NCBI GenBank assembly: GCA_031761405.1
Contig: JASEVX010000095.1
Coordinates: forward strand, 442,220 to 506,219
Origin: Serripes groenlandicus
Taxonomy: Eukaryota; Mollusca; Bivalvia; Cardiida; Cardiidae
Direction: 5' to 3'
DNA length: 64,000 nt
Below are positions 1-11,143 of this stretch, in pieces. The notes beneath the pieces are model-generated. The model had not been told where the DNA came from and did no database searches. It was given only the letters and a program-made list of their open reading frames with translations. A program made the translations under genes and the position numbers. How positions within the stretch are numbered: the stretch's first letter is position 1; the number at the start of each line of letters is the position of its first letter.

Positions 1-1309
1 CTCTCTACCGAGAGACGTGTAAGAAATTGTAGGTACGCCAGAAAGCACTCAACGTTTCACTAATATAGCCAATGGCCTTGACGAGAACACCGAGGATATG
101 ACGCCAAAGAGACAGGATTCATTCCAGAACAAATTACACCCTCTCCGTACCGAAAGAATATCTTTAGAACATACAGTGTCCGGGCTTGAATCTACATTGG
201 AAGTATCACAGGTAACTAACCGTACCTTGTAAAAGGTTAGTCTGCCCTGGTCGTGTGGTAAGCGAAAGGGATTTGAAACCGGACGTTCTCAGATGGATTC
301 CCTATCCCGGCGGTCATAATGGGGAGCCAATGGGCACGGCACATTTCCTAATCGTGATAAAAATGATATAATTTGAAAATGTTGTAAATTACCACAGAAC
401 AAAAACAAAAAAAACGCAGCCAGTTGCTTGGAAATACTGTTATGTAGATTACTGGTGTCAGAAAGCCAGGAAATGTATGAAAAGGTAAATTAGCCACCGT
501 GAGATGACTGAAGAATTATTGTTGAACACGGCGTTAAACCCCAATCAATCATATGTTGATGTTTCTCTTTTTAACAGTTAACACATTTGCATATCCACAT
601 GGCGACCAGACAAGGTAATTAGTGTAGGTGGGAACTATGTGTTATTACACGGGCACGTTTTGTAATACGTTCTTCAACCATACCGGGAAAGCGATTCGTC
701 GACTCTATGAGAAACACTCAATACATTTCATTATTTCATTTATCAATACTCATCGTATTATCCATTTGTCAATGTGTTTAAGCGTAGACTGATATATATT
801 ATTTGTAGGACTGGTAAAGTAATATTATTGCATCTACTCTTTTGCACCACTATAATATGTTTAAGTCATTGCTAAATGTTAAAAGATGTCTAGAATTAGA
901 TCTACCGTATGCATATAAAGGATCTTTTTTCGAAATTTAGATATTTTAACCCTCGGTTGGGTATTATAATTGGTCGAAATACCAACATTCCCGTAAAAAG
1001 GAGAATATGTTATATTGTCAGTCAATTACCAAAAATGATGCAATTGACTGTAAATATTGTGCTTGTTTCTCTTTACAGTGGGCTATTTCTTTTCAGTTGG
1101 TATATTAATGGAATATTTCATAAAGACTATTATTGTCTTATGAGCTCTGATTCCGAGACAACAATACAACTATCTGCAATTTTATATATCATATCTCTTA
1201 TATAAATTCCGAAAAGCAACACAAACACATTATGTATTTGTCATGTATTTTAAAATATTGTGGACCTGAGACCTATATTATCAATACATGTATTGACTTG
1301 ATGTATTAG
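1..1309. other. Left flank, no gene recognised
   Basis: I see no protein gene here. The only recognisable item is an old SINE at about 237-552. An open frame of 98 codons at 909-1205 is AT-rich, has no recognisable domain and no paralogue elsewhere in the window, so it is not called. Similarity to the large duplicated units begins near 1310, at the TGGTCAGCAGAG motif shared with unit 3 near 27457. Confidence 0.5.
237..552 (+). mobile_element. Degenerate tRNA-derived SINE
   Basis: The 3' half (about 408-552) closely follows the body and tail of the full SINE at 39516-39815: CAGCCAGTTGCTTGG, a GGTGTCAGAAAGCCAGGAAATG-like block, a diverged ACCGTGAGATGACTGAAG, then GGCGTTAAACCCCAATCAATC. The 5' part has a weak A-box-like stretch (GTGTGGTAAGCG) near 256, but its B box is poor. 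The tRNA head is therefore either decayed or of another isotype. Such elements are copied by a LINE reverse transcriptase acting in trans and carry no protein gene. No clear target-site duplication was found. Confidence 0.65.
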
Positions 1310-2416
1310 GTCCCGAAGTCATGTCCCATGGTCAGCAGAGTAAACCTATGGTTTCGTCCAAATCGGTTAGTGCAAGTACTGGTAGGGATTTCAGTAGACA
1401 TCTAAAATGACTTACAAATATTATAACTTGACATTCTGATAAAAATGAAGCTTAAGAGTTGAAGGCCCACTACAATGACACACACCTATAAGTGAAAAAA
1501 ACACCAAAAACATAAAAGAGGCAATTTGACCCCGTTATAGCCTATGCAAGTCTAGACCACCCGTGTGAGTAATGGAATTACTGTCAAATTCCACCAACAA
1601 TTTTAGCGCTAAGTGATAATTAAATACTTCAAAGCATATTTTATATTTTGTTCATCCCTTATAAAAATGCCAAAGTATTTCATTTGTTACCAAATATTGT
1701 CAGTCAGCAAAGTAACGATTTATGTCAACTTAGTAATTTACTTAAATGCATTCCACAATTCATGTTTTACAAAATACTTCGAAACAAAATATATGAAACA
1801 TGCTTATAATCATTTTCAATCAGTTAAGATATACAAGCATACACGTATGTTGAACGAGGACTCTTTCAAAAACGGTAGTAGAGCACCGAGTTCATCTTTG
1901 TAAAATGTTTATTTGATGAGATACAGATTTAAAACGCTAAACAAGTTGTTGAGTTTAGATTTTTATGACATATTAAAGACGTTGTTAACACAAGTTATCA
2001 GTTAACAGTATACACTCAACCATGTGATTTGAGCAGTTAGACATGTGTTAACTAAGCACTACAAGAAACGGAAATATTAGGTTACTACGAATTTACTGGT
2101 AGCTCGCTGGTATAGGTACGAAGAAAGATCTTCATCTTCATTGGTCAAATGTCGGTTTTCCTCGAACATAGGTTTTAATTTAACCACCGTTTGTGGGAGT
2201 ATAAAAGCATGTCATTATAAGTAAACAAACGGCATCATTCGTTTGAATACCACTTGGTAGGTTCCCATTAACAAAGTCCTTTGTGTGTGTTCATATCCCC
2301 TCCAAGCCGATTTCCTCATACGTATAAGGCTGTTTTTTACACAGTCCTGAACTAAACCAATATTACTCACTTGATAAATGGTGTATTGTTGAATTATCGT
2401 TTTGACCTAAACTAAA

Positions 2417-2905
2417 GGTCATCTGCATAAACAAAAGCGTGACCGAATGTCTAGTATTTTGTCAAAAAATATATCGAAGGTCAAATACGTACAAAAAAGG
2501 TCACTTGCAGTAACACAAGTAGGACTGAACGTCTAGTCTTTGGTTTAAAGATACATAGAAGGTTAAACACGTACAATAAAGGTAATTTGCAGTTACACAA
2601 GTGTGACTGAACGTGTAGTATTTGGTCAAAATGTATATCAACGGTTTAACATTTACAATGAAGGTAATTTGCAGTACCACAAATGGGACTGAACGTCTAT
2701 TCTTTGGTCAAAATATATATCGAAGGTTAAACACGTACAATAAAGGAAATTGCTGTAACACAAGTGAGACTGAACATCTAGTATTTGGTCAAAATATATA
2801 TTGAAGGTTAAACACGTACAATAAAGGTAATATGCAGTAACACAAGTGGAACTGAGCGTCTATTATTTAGTCAAAAGATATGTCGAAGATTTAACATGTT
2901 AGCAG
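2417..2905. repeat. 82-bp tandem repeat, about 6 copies
   Basis: Monomers begin with GGTCA/GGTAA at 2417, 2499, 2581, 2663, 2745 and 2826, a spacing of 82, 82, 82, 82 and 81. Core motifs are TTTGCAGTAACACAAGTGG, GACTGAACGTCTAGT, TTTGGTCAAAA and GGTTAAACACGTACAATAAA. The array occupies the same place in the segmental unit as those at 12701 (4 copies) and 29097 (13 copies). The monomers here are more diverged from each other than those of the 29097 array. Confidence 0.92.
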
Positions 2906-3459
2906 TCTTTTGAGAGACTATTGATGCTTTTCGCATTAATTTGTTCAACCGTCGGAAATAATTTTTGCAGCCGATGTCGCCTCCCACTGAGCTACCGGAA
3001 GTCCAGCAGTAAAACGAGTGTTTAATGATCGTGTTCGCCTCAAACTCCCTACAAGCAAACTTGGCATCACTTGGACGTGATTTGTCTCACCCTATTCCAC
3101 ATCAGTTCCCTAAAAATCAAAAATAATTATCAAAATGAATAACCTGGCTGCATAGGCATGCAGCGTAAAGGAATTATGGAACGTTAAATTTTGGTTTGTG
3201 TTGCAGTTTATTATAGATTTTAAAACAAGGTTTGACCACTTTGGAATTGCTATTTTCTTATTACGTGTATTGGACATACGATACTAATTGGTAAAACAGA
3301 TATAATATATAAGATAAGCTGTAATGGTCGCTTCTAATGTGAAAATATTCAATATTTGCGTCAGTCAATTACTTTATGGAGTTCACCACCAACGATCATC
3401 CAGAGCAGTCTGCGCCTTCGAGTTGTCCGATCTTGATCTTCCATTTTCTCCTTTGACTA

Positions 3460-4322
3460 CATGTATATAGGCATAGAATCAGCATGTATATAGGCATACA
3501 CACATCATGTATATAGGCATACAATCACCATGGATATAGGCATACAAGCACCATGTATATATAGGCATGCAAGCAACATGTATATATGCAAACACACGTC
3601 ATGTATATAGGCGTACAAGCACCATGTATATAGTCATACAAGCACCATGTATATATGATTACAAAGACCATGTATATAGGCATACAAACACCATGTATAT
3701 AGGCATACAAGCACTATGTATATAGGCATACACACATCAAGTGTACATGCATACAAGGAACATGTATACACACCAGGCATACACGAATCTTGTAAATAGG
3801 CATACAAGCACCATGCACATAAGCATACAAGCACCATGTATGTCGGCATATTCGCATCATATATATAGGCATACAAACACAATGTATATATGCATACAAT
3901 CACCATCCTTATCGGCATAACAGCATCATATATATATGCATACAAGCACCATGTATATATGCATACAAGCACCATGTATATAGGCATACAATCACTTTGT
4001 ATATAGGCATACAACCACCATGTATATAGACATACAAGCACCATGTATATAGGCATACAAACACCATGTATATAGGCATACACGCACCATGTATATAGGC
4101 ATACAAGCACTATGTATAAAGGCATACAACCACCATGTATATAGGCATACAATCACTATGTATATAGGCATACAAGCACTATGTGTATAGGCATACACGC
4201 ACCATGTATACATGCATACACGTATAATGTATATAGGCATACACGTATCATGTATATAGGCATACACGTATCATGTATATAGGCATACACGTATCATGTA
4301 TATAGGCAAACAAACATCATGG
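3460..4322. repeat. 23-bp minisatellite, about 37 copies
   Basis: The monomer is roughly CATGTATATAGGCATACAAG plus CAC. ATG positions at 4043, 4066, 4089 and 4112 give an exact 23-base period, and the array spans about 860 bases. The minus-strand monomer has no stop in any frame, so overlapping minus frames stay open for up to 172 codons; these are not genes. Units 2 and 3 hold just one related copy at the matching place (about 13650 and 31060), both followed, as here, by CATCATGG(A/G)AG. Confidence 0.95.
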
Positions 4323-4544
4323 AAGCCCTTTAACACGAATATTACCACAATTCTAACTAAACAAACAATCAATGTTACCGTTGATCGCATTTATTTCGAA
4401 ACCCTTCCAGGTATTGTTTTGCTTTATTAGTTCATTCAGAAATTTGTGTTTGAAATTAATCCGTCACAACAAAACCATTACTTATATAAATGGATGCCTT
4501 AGTACTTAATTAAAATAATTGAAATCAAAACTAAAGACTGTGAT

Positions 4545-4830
4545 TACACATCTATTGGAATTTACTAGTATCCGTTAATATGGAACTGTATTTCGTGGGA
4601 TCGATCCCAACTCAGTTCATTCAAAGACTCTATAACAGGGAAGTAATGACTTACCTCCTTGGCGCTCAGGGTTGCGGGGTTAACATTATGACCGACTGAC
4701 TGACTTCTTTCAGAATAGATGGACAAGTGGTATTGGTAACGTATCCACGAAAAGTCGTGAACTATTCAGAAGTGTTGAAAGCGGCGTAAAATACCATTTA
4801 CACAAATAATCTACTTACGTCACGTGGAAT
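4545..4830. repeat. D element (tRNA-like B box)
   Basis: This is the first part of the D+S composite. It holds a B-box-like GGGATCGATCCCAACTC near 4597 (other copies have the better GCGGGTTCGATCC), then ACCTCCTTGGCGCTCAGG, GACTGACT...TTTCAGAATAGATGG, and GTATCCACGAAAAG. Equivalent copies start near 8520, 14120, 18790, 25560 and 31290. It is probably a decayed tRNA-derived SINE, with no coding capacity. The copies always sit just upstream of an S module in the first unit family. Confidence 0.6.
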
Positions 4831-5395
4831 CATTGATAAGTATTCTGTCGCCGTGATATGACTATAGACAAAAAAAGTTTAAAATGGCGTTAAACCCCAA
4901 ACTAATAAAGAAAAAGCTATCAATAGGCCCATACCATTATCTAACAACTTGTGAACAAAGAAACAACGGTTTGAATACTATCGGAATGTACATCTCAATT
5001 AACAGTTGTATAAAGATGAACCTGTCCATAGGAAAATAAACAAGTTGGCATTTTTTAACCAGCGTAGGTTCAGATCACTTTAGAAATCCGCTAAGTTAAA
5101 TCAGAATCTTCACAGTTTGACCGAATTTTCTCTCGAACCTATGTAAGTACCATATAAACAGTGTATATCCGAAACTCACTGCGGGGATGCTAAGGCTGAT
5201 CTGGACATATATATTTCAAAACTGTTAGCGTGTACCTTTTACCCATGGGCGTGCTTCTAATTTATTGTGTTCATATGAACAATAACCCCCGTGTTATTTA
5301 CTTAACTATCTAATTAACCCTTTTACACATACAGACGCTTTATGATGCCTCTGTATAAGACAATTTTTGAAAACAATGTGAAAAAGAGGTGAATA
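4831..5395. repeat. S module, copy 1
   Basis: This is one of about fifteen copies of a roughly 550-bp module. Its order is: GATAAGT(G/A)TTCTGTCGCC, GTGATATAACTATAAAC, GGCGTTAAACCCC (both SINE-tail motifs), ATCAATAGG(A/C)CCATACC, GAACAAAGAAACAACG, TATCGGAATGT(G/A)CATCTC, a CCTGTCCA.GGGAAAATA motif, GCTGATCTGGAC, CC(C)ATGGGCG, and ending in a half MITE with CAGACGCTTTATGATGCCTC. The module is noncoding. It repeats at every scale in the window and may be a composite of a SINE tail with an unidentified element. Confidence 0.75.
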
Positions 5396-5499
5396 TACTG
5401 ATAATGATTAAATTCACCTATTGTTACCATGTTTATTAATTCATAAAAATACTTGTTAGTTCATTTATTGAGTATTCCGTACTTTGTTTAGATGTTGGT

Positions 5500-5960
5500 C
5501 GACATGGTTTTCGCACTCCAAATTACCAGATTGACAGCCCTCTACCGACAGAGCTACGTTTTGAATAGTATCGCTATATGCATCTCAAATAGCAGTTGTA
5601 TAACTTTGAGCCTGTCTATGGGAAAATAAACAAGCTGGCACTTCTTACCAGAGTAGGTTCAGATTACGTTGTCCATATACTTAAATTAAATCTTCCCCCT
5701 TTGAACAAAATACCAAACGAAAAAATGTAAGTACTATATGAAAAGTGTATAACTGAAACACATTGTGGGAATGCATAGGATGATCTGGACCTACACTATT
5801 CGTAAAAGTTTAACGTGTACCTTTATCCATGGGCGGACTCGTATAGTATTCTATACTTATTTAAATTTACCTCGTGTCTTTTATTCAACTATATATCTAA
5901 CCCTTTCCAAAATACAGAAGTTGTATGACACCTTTGCAGCAGGAAATATTGTGGCATTCT
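5500..5960. repeat. S module, partial copy 2
   Basis: A second S module follows copy 1 directly, after a short minus-oriented tRNA-like remnant (ACTCCAAATTACCAGATTG, near 5518). It lacks the 5' SINE-tail part and begins at TTTTGAATAGTATCGC. It runs through GCTGATCTGG-like and CATGGGCGGACTC motifs to a half MITE ending TTTGCAGCAGG. The open frame at 5765-6151 crosses this module and its flank and is not a gene. The same second module is triplicated in unit 2 (16346-16870). Confidence 0.65.
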
Positions 5961-6044
5961 CCTTTTGTCCTTTTATTTATTGTGTTTTCCGCTTGTTTTT
6001 TTTTTTTAAATGTTTTCAAAGTCGTGAATTGTACATTTTAAACG

Positions 6045-6130
6045 ATATTCGCCAGACGTGGTCAATTTGTGTAAGTCATCTCGGGAAATTGCATTATGCC
6101 TTTGGTCCCAATTTGATTTATGTTGGCAAT
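6045..6130. repeat. Single-copy relative of the 47-bp satellite monomer (unit 1)
   Basis: CGCCAGACGTGGTCAATTTG followed by TGTAAGTCATCTCGGGAAAT and TGCCTTTGGTCCC aligns with the 47-bp satellite monomer (CGTAACACGACCAATATG, TGTAAATACTCGGGGTAATT, TGGTGCTTG). Matching single copies lie near 17205, 22740 and 34250. In this unit family the motif has not been amplified. Confidence 0.55.
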
Positions 6131-8519
6131 GACGAAGTTTGTGCAGACTAGACGTGTAAACTCGATATCGGACTTGATCATTGATTCTTTACGAATAGAA
6201 GTAACTGTCATAATGTGTCGACTAATCGTTAAATTAACGTTTGCACTTCGTAGTGTCTTCTACTTCAGCGGAAAACATTATGATAGTATATAGGTTACAG
6301 ATGAATCGTTTGTGAATAAAAAAGGACATTTGTGTTAGTTCTATTGCGTGATATTTGGCGATTTCACAGTGCACGTATAATACCCAATGCGATATATTTA
6401 CATTAAGAGTCCGTAATCGTGGATTTGTATAACCCTTTGCCTCATTATACCACATTTCCCAGAACACCATAATGTAGGCATTTGAAAACAGTGGAGGGAT
6501 ATTTCAGATTGCTCGTGTCGAGCAGTCTGAACTCTTCCTGCAAGTTTTTTTAACTATGTCAATAAAGGAAATACAATTCACCCATTACTGATAATTGGTG
6601 AATTACTGCTTTCAGTTTGGATAAGCCCAAGAAAATGCTTATGGATCAAATGGTTGAATATGTGTAAAATGTGTCAAAACAAGGTCACTCGCACAAGTAT
6701 AGTAACGGTTTATTTGTTCTTCGGTCGGTCATATAGTGCATAAAGCCATATAGTACGTTTTCTGCATGTCTTATATTGAACACTTTGTTCCGGAAATACA
6801 CATTGCATGCTCCAAAAACAGAGAGTCATTACAACACGGGTAAAGCAGAGTTCATAATACTCATGATGAGCCATATGATCAATCCATGCACTGTTTTTTC
6901 ACACTTTAAATGACAATGAGTGTAAAGCGAAGACCTTAAATCGTTGCTCCATAAGTATTTCGTCGACTCTTCCAAATTAGAAGTATTCTTTACCAAAAAC
7001 ATGTATAAGTAACGTGTGAATAACGCACATATTTACTGAAGATGTCATTACGAGCAATCTAAACCTTTTCCTACACTGTTTTCAAATGCCTGCGCTCTAC
7101 ATTTGTGCAGGAAATTGCAGTAATATGGAGCAAAGGATAAATATAACTTTCTAATAGTAATCCATGTTTTAATATCCATTTACCTTGTGCTGTTAAAAGT
7201 TGTAAATAAAAGTGACTGTTTTATTCCATTAGCTAAATATAAAAACGTTTTACATAATCTAGTCTGAGGAATATACAGAGATAATTATTTCTGTGATATA
7301 TATCGATTTTGTTGAGTGTTAATCTTATTAATAATTACGCAGAGGTATTGCTTTATGTTTAGATAATGAAAAAAACACATAGGAATTTACAACAATTCTT
7401 TTTCCGTTTCTGTTGTAATCACATTTGCATGATATCTATGCATTCCACTAATCTAGTATATACGGTGCACCTTTAAGGTATCTTTGACATGACGGTTCAA
7501 TGTGATGTAATTGGAACACACTCTAATAGTGTCCAATGTTAACTTTTGTCTTTAATTAACAATGATGTTCCTTGCTTGTTCCCTGTATAGGTTTTCCAAA
7601 ACATGTCCATTCACTATATATCTGCATTTGCAACACACAGGGAACAACAATGAAACTTTTCTTTTCACAAACTGCTGACCCAGTTTTTAAACATTTCCTT
7701 GGATGGTCCCCTTTCAAATGCATGCCTAGTGTTGAATTGTATTCAATGCATAACTTTGTTGCAAATATGGCAAAAAAGAAATTCAAAGTGTATTTTCGGA
7801 AAATACTGGTGCCTTGTTAATTTCGACGAAATGTTAACAAATTTGCACAAGCTGGTGCAAAACCTCGAAAAACAAAACTGTGGCATGAGGGCTGGCTTTT
7901 ATTCAAGTGCTATAGTGCTTAATTGCTATACAAAAATAACCTTGTCTGAAAACAATAACTGCTTTCATTATAATTTAGCACAAATAATCCTTTGTTTGAC
8001 CCCCAGTCGGGAATGTTCTAGCCGTAGTTACGTGCTGGGGATCGAAACATGATTCCTTTTGTCTTATTTAGATGTTTTTTTATGTTTCTCTTCAAGGGTT
8101 TGATTATGTGCTCTCATTTGCTTTTCTTGTATTAATGCGTTCACTATGTACTGTTAATCGTTATCAATAATGTTCTTCTTTGTTATGTGCATTATAGCCA
8201 TGATCAAACTCTTTCTCCCAGTCTAGTCCATGGTTTAGATAATTGTTTTCTTTGCAACTTTTTTTCGCCATGATCATTACCAGTTCAGTTTATTGCATTG
8301 GTGAAGCATTTTAATTTTCTATTTAATTAGCATGACACTTTGTGATACCATTGTTTCTCATGTATGTTTTCGTGTGACTTAGTTCATTTAAGAAATTTGT
8401 GTTTGGAATTAAGCAATTGATGACTTAATGTACTAGTTACATGTATTCGATTCCGTCACGACAAAGGCATTACTTATTATGAATGGATGCCTTATTACTT
8501 GAATAAAGTAATGTAATTA

Positions 8520-9345
8520 TAAACTAGAGACTGTGATTACACATCTGTTGGAATTTAATAGTATATGTCACTATTGAAAACTGTTGAGGTTGCGGGTTCG
8601 ATCCAAGCCCAGCTCATTCAAATACTTTATAAAATGGTGGTAAATACTCACCTCCTTGGCGCTCAAGGTTGTAGGGTTAGCGTTATGATCGACCGACTGA
8701 CTTTTGTCAGAATAAGTACTTGGTAAATTATTTCGGAAAAAAACGTGAACTATTCAGAATAGTGTTGAAATAATACAAATAATCCACTTAATTCACGTGC
8801 ATTGATTGATATGTGTTTTGTAGTCATGATATCACTATAAAAAAATACATGTTTAAAACGGTGTTAAACCCCAAAAGTATAAACACAAAGCTATCAATAG
8901 GACCATACCATTACCTCACACGTTGTGAACAAAGGAACAACGCATTGAATAGTATCGGACTGTGCATCTCAATTAACAGTTGTATAAAGTTGAGCCTGTC
9001 CACGGGAAATTGAACAGGTTCGCATTTCTAACCAGCTTAGGGGTTCAGATAACTTTGTCCATAAACTTAGTTTAAACAGATTCTTTAGACGTTAAATTCC
9101 AACGAACCAATGTCAGTACTATATGAAAAGTATATACATGAAATATGTTGTATGGATAATGGGCTGATCTGGACTTACACTATTCATAAATTAACGCGTA
9201 CCTTTATCTATGGGTTGATTCATATTTATTGTATACTTATTTGAATTTAACTCGTGTCTTTTATGCAACTGTATGTCTAACCCTTTTCGAAATACAGAAG
9301 CTTTATGACGCCTTCGCGGCCGAAAACATTGAGGCAAGAGTAGAA
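8520..9345. repeat. D+S composite, copy 3
   Basis: The D part holds GCGGGTTCGATCC near 8593 and CACCTCCTTGGCGCTCAAGG near 8650. The S part begins near 8795 with ATATCACTATAAAAAA and GGTGTTAAACCCCAAAAG, and runs through ATCAATAGGACCATACCATT to a half MITE (CAGAAGCTTTATGACGCCTT, 9295). The counterpart in unit 2 is at 25560-26275, and that copy is clearly the closer relative, sharing GGAACAACGCATTGAATAGT. Confidence 0.7.
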
Positions 9346-9731
9346 TATATTTATAAAGAACATGTTTTTTACATACATAACATTAGACATATGTTATTGC
9401 CAATATATATGTACAAATTACAAACATAAGGTAGTTCACAAGTAACATAATACATGTTTAAGTTACACAACATATAGTTCGCACATCCAGATAACTTGTT
9501 AAGATTTTTTTTAAAAAAATGAAGAATTCATTAACAATATGCATTTTACAAAAATAACCCTTTTTATTTTATTGCATTTTGATAATAAAAATGTAATTAT
9601 GATTATGAAATGTCCACATTTGCGTGAGGCTGTGTGTCGAAATCATGAATAGTAAGCTAGATATAGATAACAAATAACATTGTTTATATTATTTTACATT
9701 GTGCAGCTATAATTAAGACCAAATAATCACC

Positions 9732-9934
9732 TTAACACTTTCCCACATACAGCAAATATGCAGCAAAAGAATTTGAATACATAGCCGATATTATTTTGGA
9801 AAATCTTTTTATATGAAAGTACAAGAGCGTACAGAGTTGCAAACATGGTTACAAAAGGAGGAATTGCTCGTTTTGAGGAATTTCATCTTTTGACACCATC
9901 TTTTCAAAAAGCCGTCTGCAAATATGCAGCTCCC
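9732..9934. mobile_element. TTAA-ended foldback MITE, unit 1
   Basis: It begins TTAACACTTTCCCACATACA and holds the folding core ACAAAAGGAGGAATTGCTCG near 9851, followed by the inverted half CTTTTCAAAAAGCCGTCTGC near 9903. The right terminus is not recognisable because sequence specific to unit 1 follows. A complete relative is at 33353-33571. A truncated one at 26325-26475 in unit 2 stops after the core. Confidence 0.55.
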
Positions 9935-10715
9935 GATAGGGATTTTGCGTGCCTCTTTTTCGAGATATATGGTATGATGGCCAGGTAAAAGCGATCCAAA
10001 CTGACTAAGACACGTCTTTGCACCCGTGCAAAACCCAGCCAGAATTGTGTCATCTTTGGCTCCGAGTCGGTCTAAGTACAAGTACAATACCAAGACATGA
10101 TAAACATTTCCAGATAATTTCCAGATACTTGAGATGGTTCCGAATAGATAGTCCATGTTCGCCCGACATATTGAGTTAAGAGTTTAGCCGGAATCATGAC
10201 ATGTTTTGCACCGACTGTTGGAGACTTTCCAAACAAAGTCCCGACATTGCAAATGTGCGAGTTAGAGAGTTGAGTCTGTTGCAAACAATGTATAGATCTT
10301 GCTTTGAGTCGCACTAGGTGAAAAATTAAGCCAAAAATAAAATTCTAAGATAATTTGTTCGAACATGATTCAAGCTTGTCTGTTACGAATCAATGACTTT
10401 TACGGCTGATAAATACAGCTTGAGTTTGCGAAGCTTCGGCTGTTCAGGCTGGTTGATACTGGTTCGATTTTCCGAATTTTCACCCGTCCTGTTTGAGTTA
10501 AAGCAGAGTTAATCAAGTGTAGCGCTGATATAATTGCTACCAACAGGTTCGAGTCTGCATTCTTACAAGGCCTACCAGAAGTAATAGTTACCGTTTTAGC
10601 ATTACAATTAGCATTTTTTGGCTGGTAATTACTTTCATAGTTATAGGAAATACAGCTGTTTTAGCCGGTTGATACAGCCGGAGTAGCCGAAAATCCCTAG
10701 TTCCGGCTGTTTCGG
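9935..10715. other. Stretch present only in unit 1
   Basis: Units 1 and 2 align up to the MITE core (9876 and 26465) and again from TTCCGGTACATTTGT (10724 and 26477), so this stretch is missing from unit 2. The minus strand has two overlapping open frames (115 and 80 codons, 9809-10314) that disagree in frame and match no family I know. The right part is rich in GGCTG-containing pieces (TTCGGCTGTTCAGGCTGGTT near 10435; GTTTCGGCTGGCGGTTCC near 10708). It is probably an insertion of unknown type. Confidence 0.4.
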
Positions 10716-10992
10716 CTGGCGGTTCCGGTACATTTGTAAGCGTTTCTGAACAATAAAGGTTCATGAGAGCCAGGACATGTACTCGTTATTTTCAGAATAT
10801 ACACAAGTGGGCACACATTTATATTAAGATTAGTAACATGTGGCAGTATTTGTGTAAATGAGCACGTCCATTTGAAAGTGTACATGATGGCTTATTTGGA
10901 CAGTGCAGATATTAATCTGGATTTACACCTTTCACTGAAGCCAACGTGTACCATTACGTACGGAAGGACTTTTATGTAAATATTGTGAAATG

Positions 10993-11143
10993 TTGACCCT
11001 TTCCTACATACAATCAATTTGCAGTAGACAATTTTGTCAACATCTTAAAAAGTATAATAGTTTAAAAGAGTTGCCACTATTGAGGCAAAATCACAATGTT
11101 TGCAAAAGCGTCAGAAAAACACCTGTATATGGTCAAGGGTTAG
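10993..11143. mobile_element. TTAA-type MITE, internally shortened
   Basis: The left end is TTGACCCTTTCCTACATACA with TTTGCAGTAGACAATTTTG. The right end is the inverse, CAAAAGCGTCAGAAAAACAC then GGTCAAGGGTTAG. About 150 bases remain, against about 220-240 in complete copies. Unit 2 has the same insertion at 26747-26912, so it predates the duplication. Confidence 0.6.

Noticed and set aside
909..1205. 98-codon ATG-led frame
   Set aside because: AT-rich, weakly hydrophobic, no domain, no splice or homology evidence.
3634..4152. 172-codon minus frame of repeated Tyr/Ile/Cys/Met-rich peptide (and sibling frames at 3525-4267)
   Set aside because: It lies wholly in the 23-bp array. The monomer has no stop in any minus frame and 23 is not a multiple of three, so all frames read through. 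Nothing else suggests a gene.
5765..6151. 128-codon frame, with similar frames at 16282-16909 and 32789-33121
   Set aside because: They are paralogous stretches of the S module and half MITE. Reading frames and stops differ between copies.
6507..6531. Hairpin CAGATTGCTCG / CGAGCAGTCTG as a possible terminator or small RNA
   Set aside because: An isolated imperfect 11-base inverted repeat without a gene next to it. The unit 2 counterpart near 23445 does not keep it.
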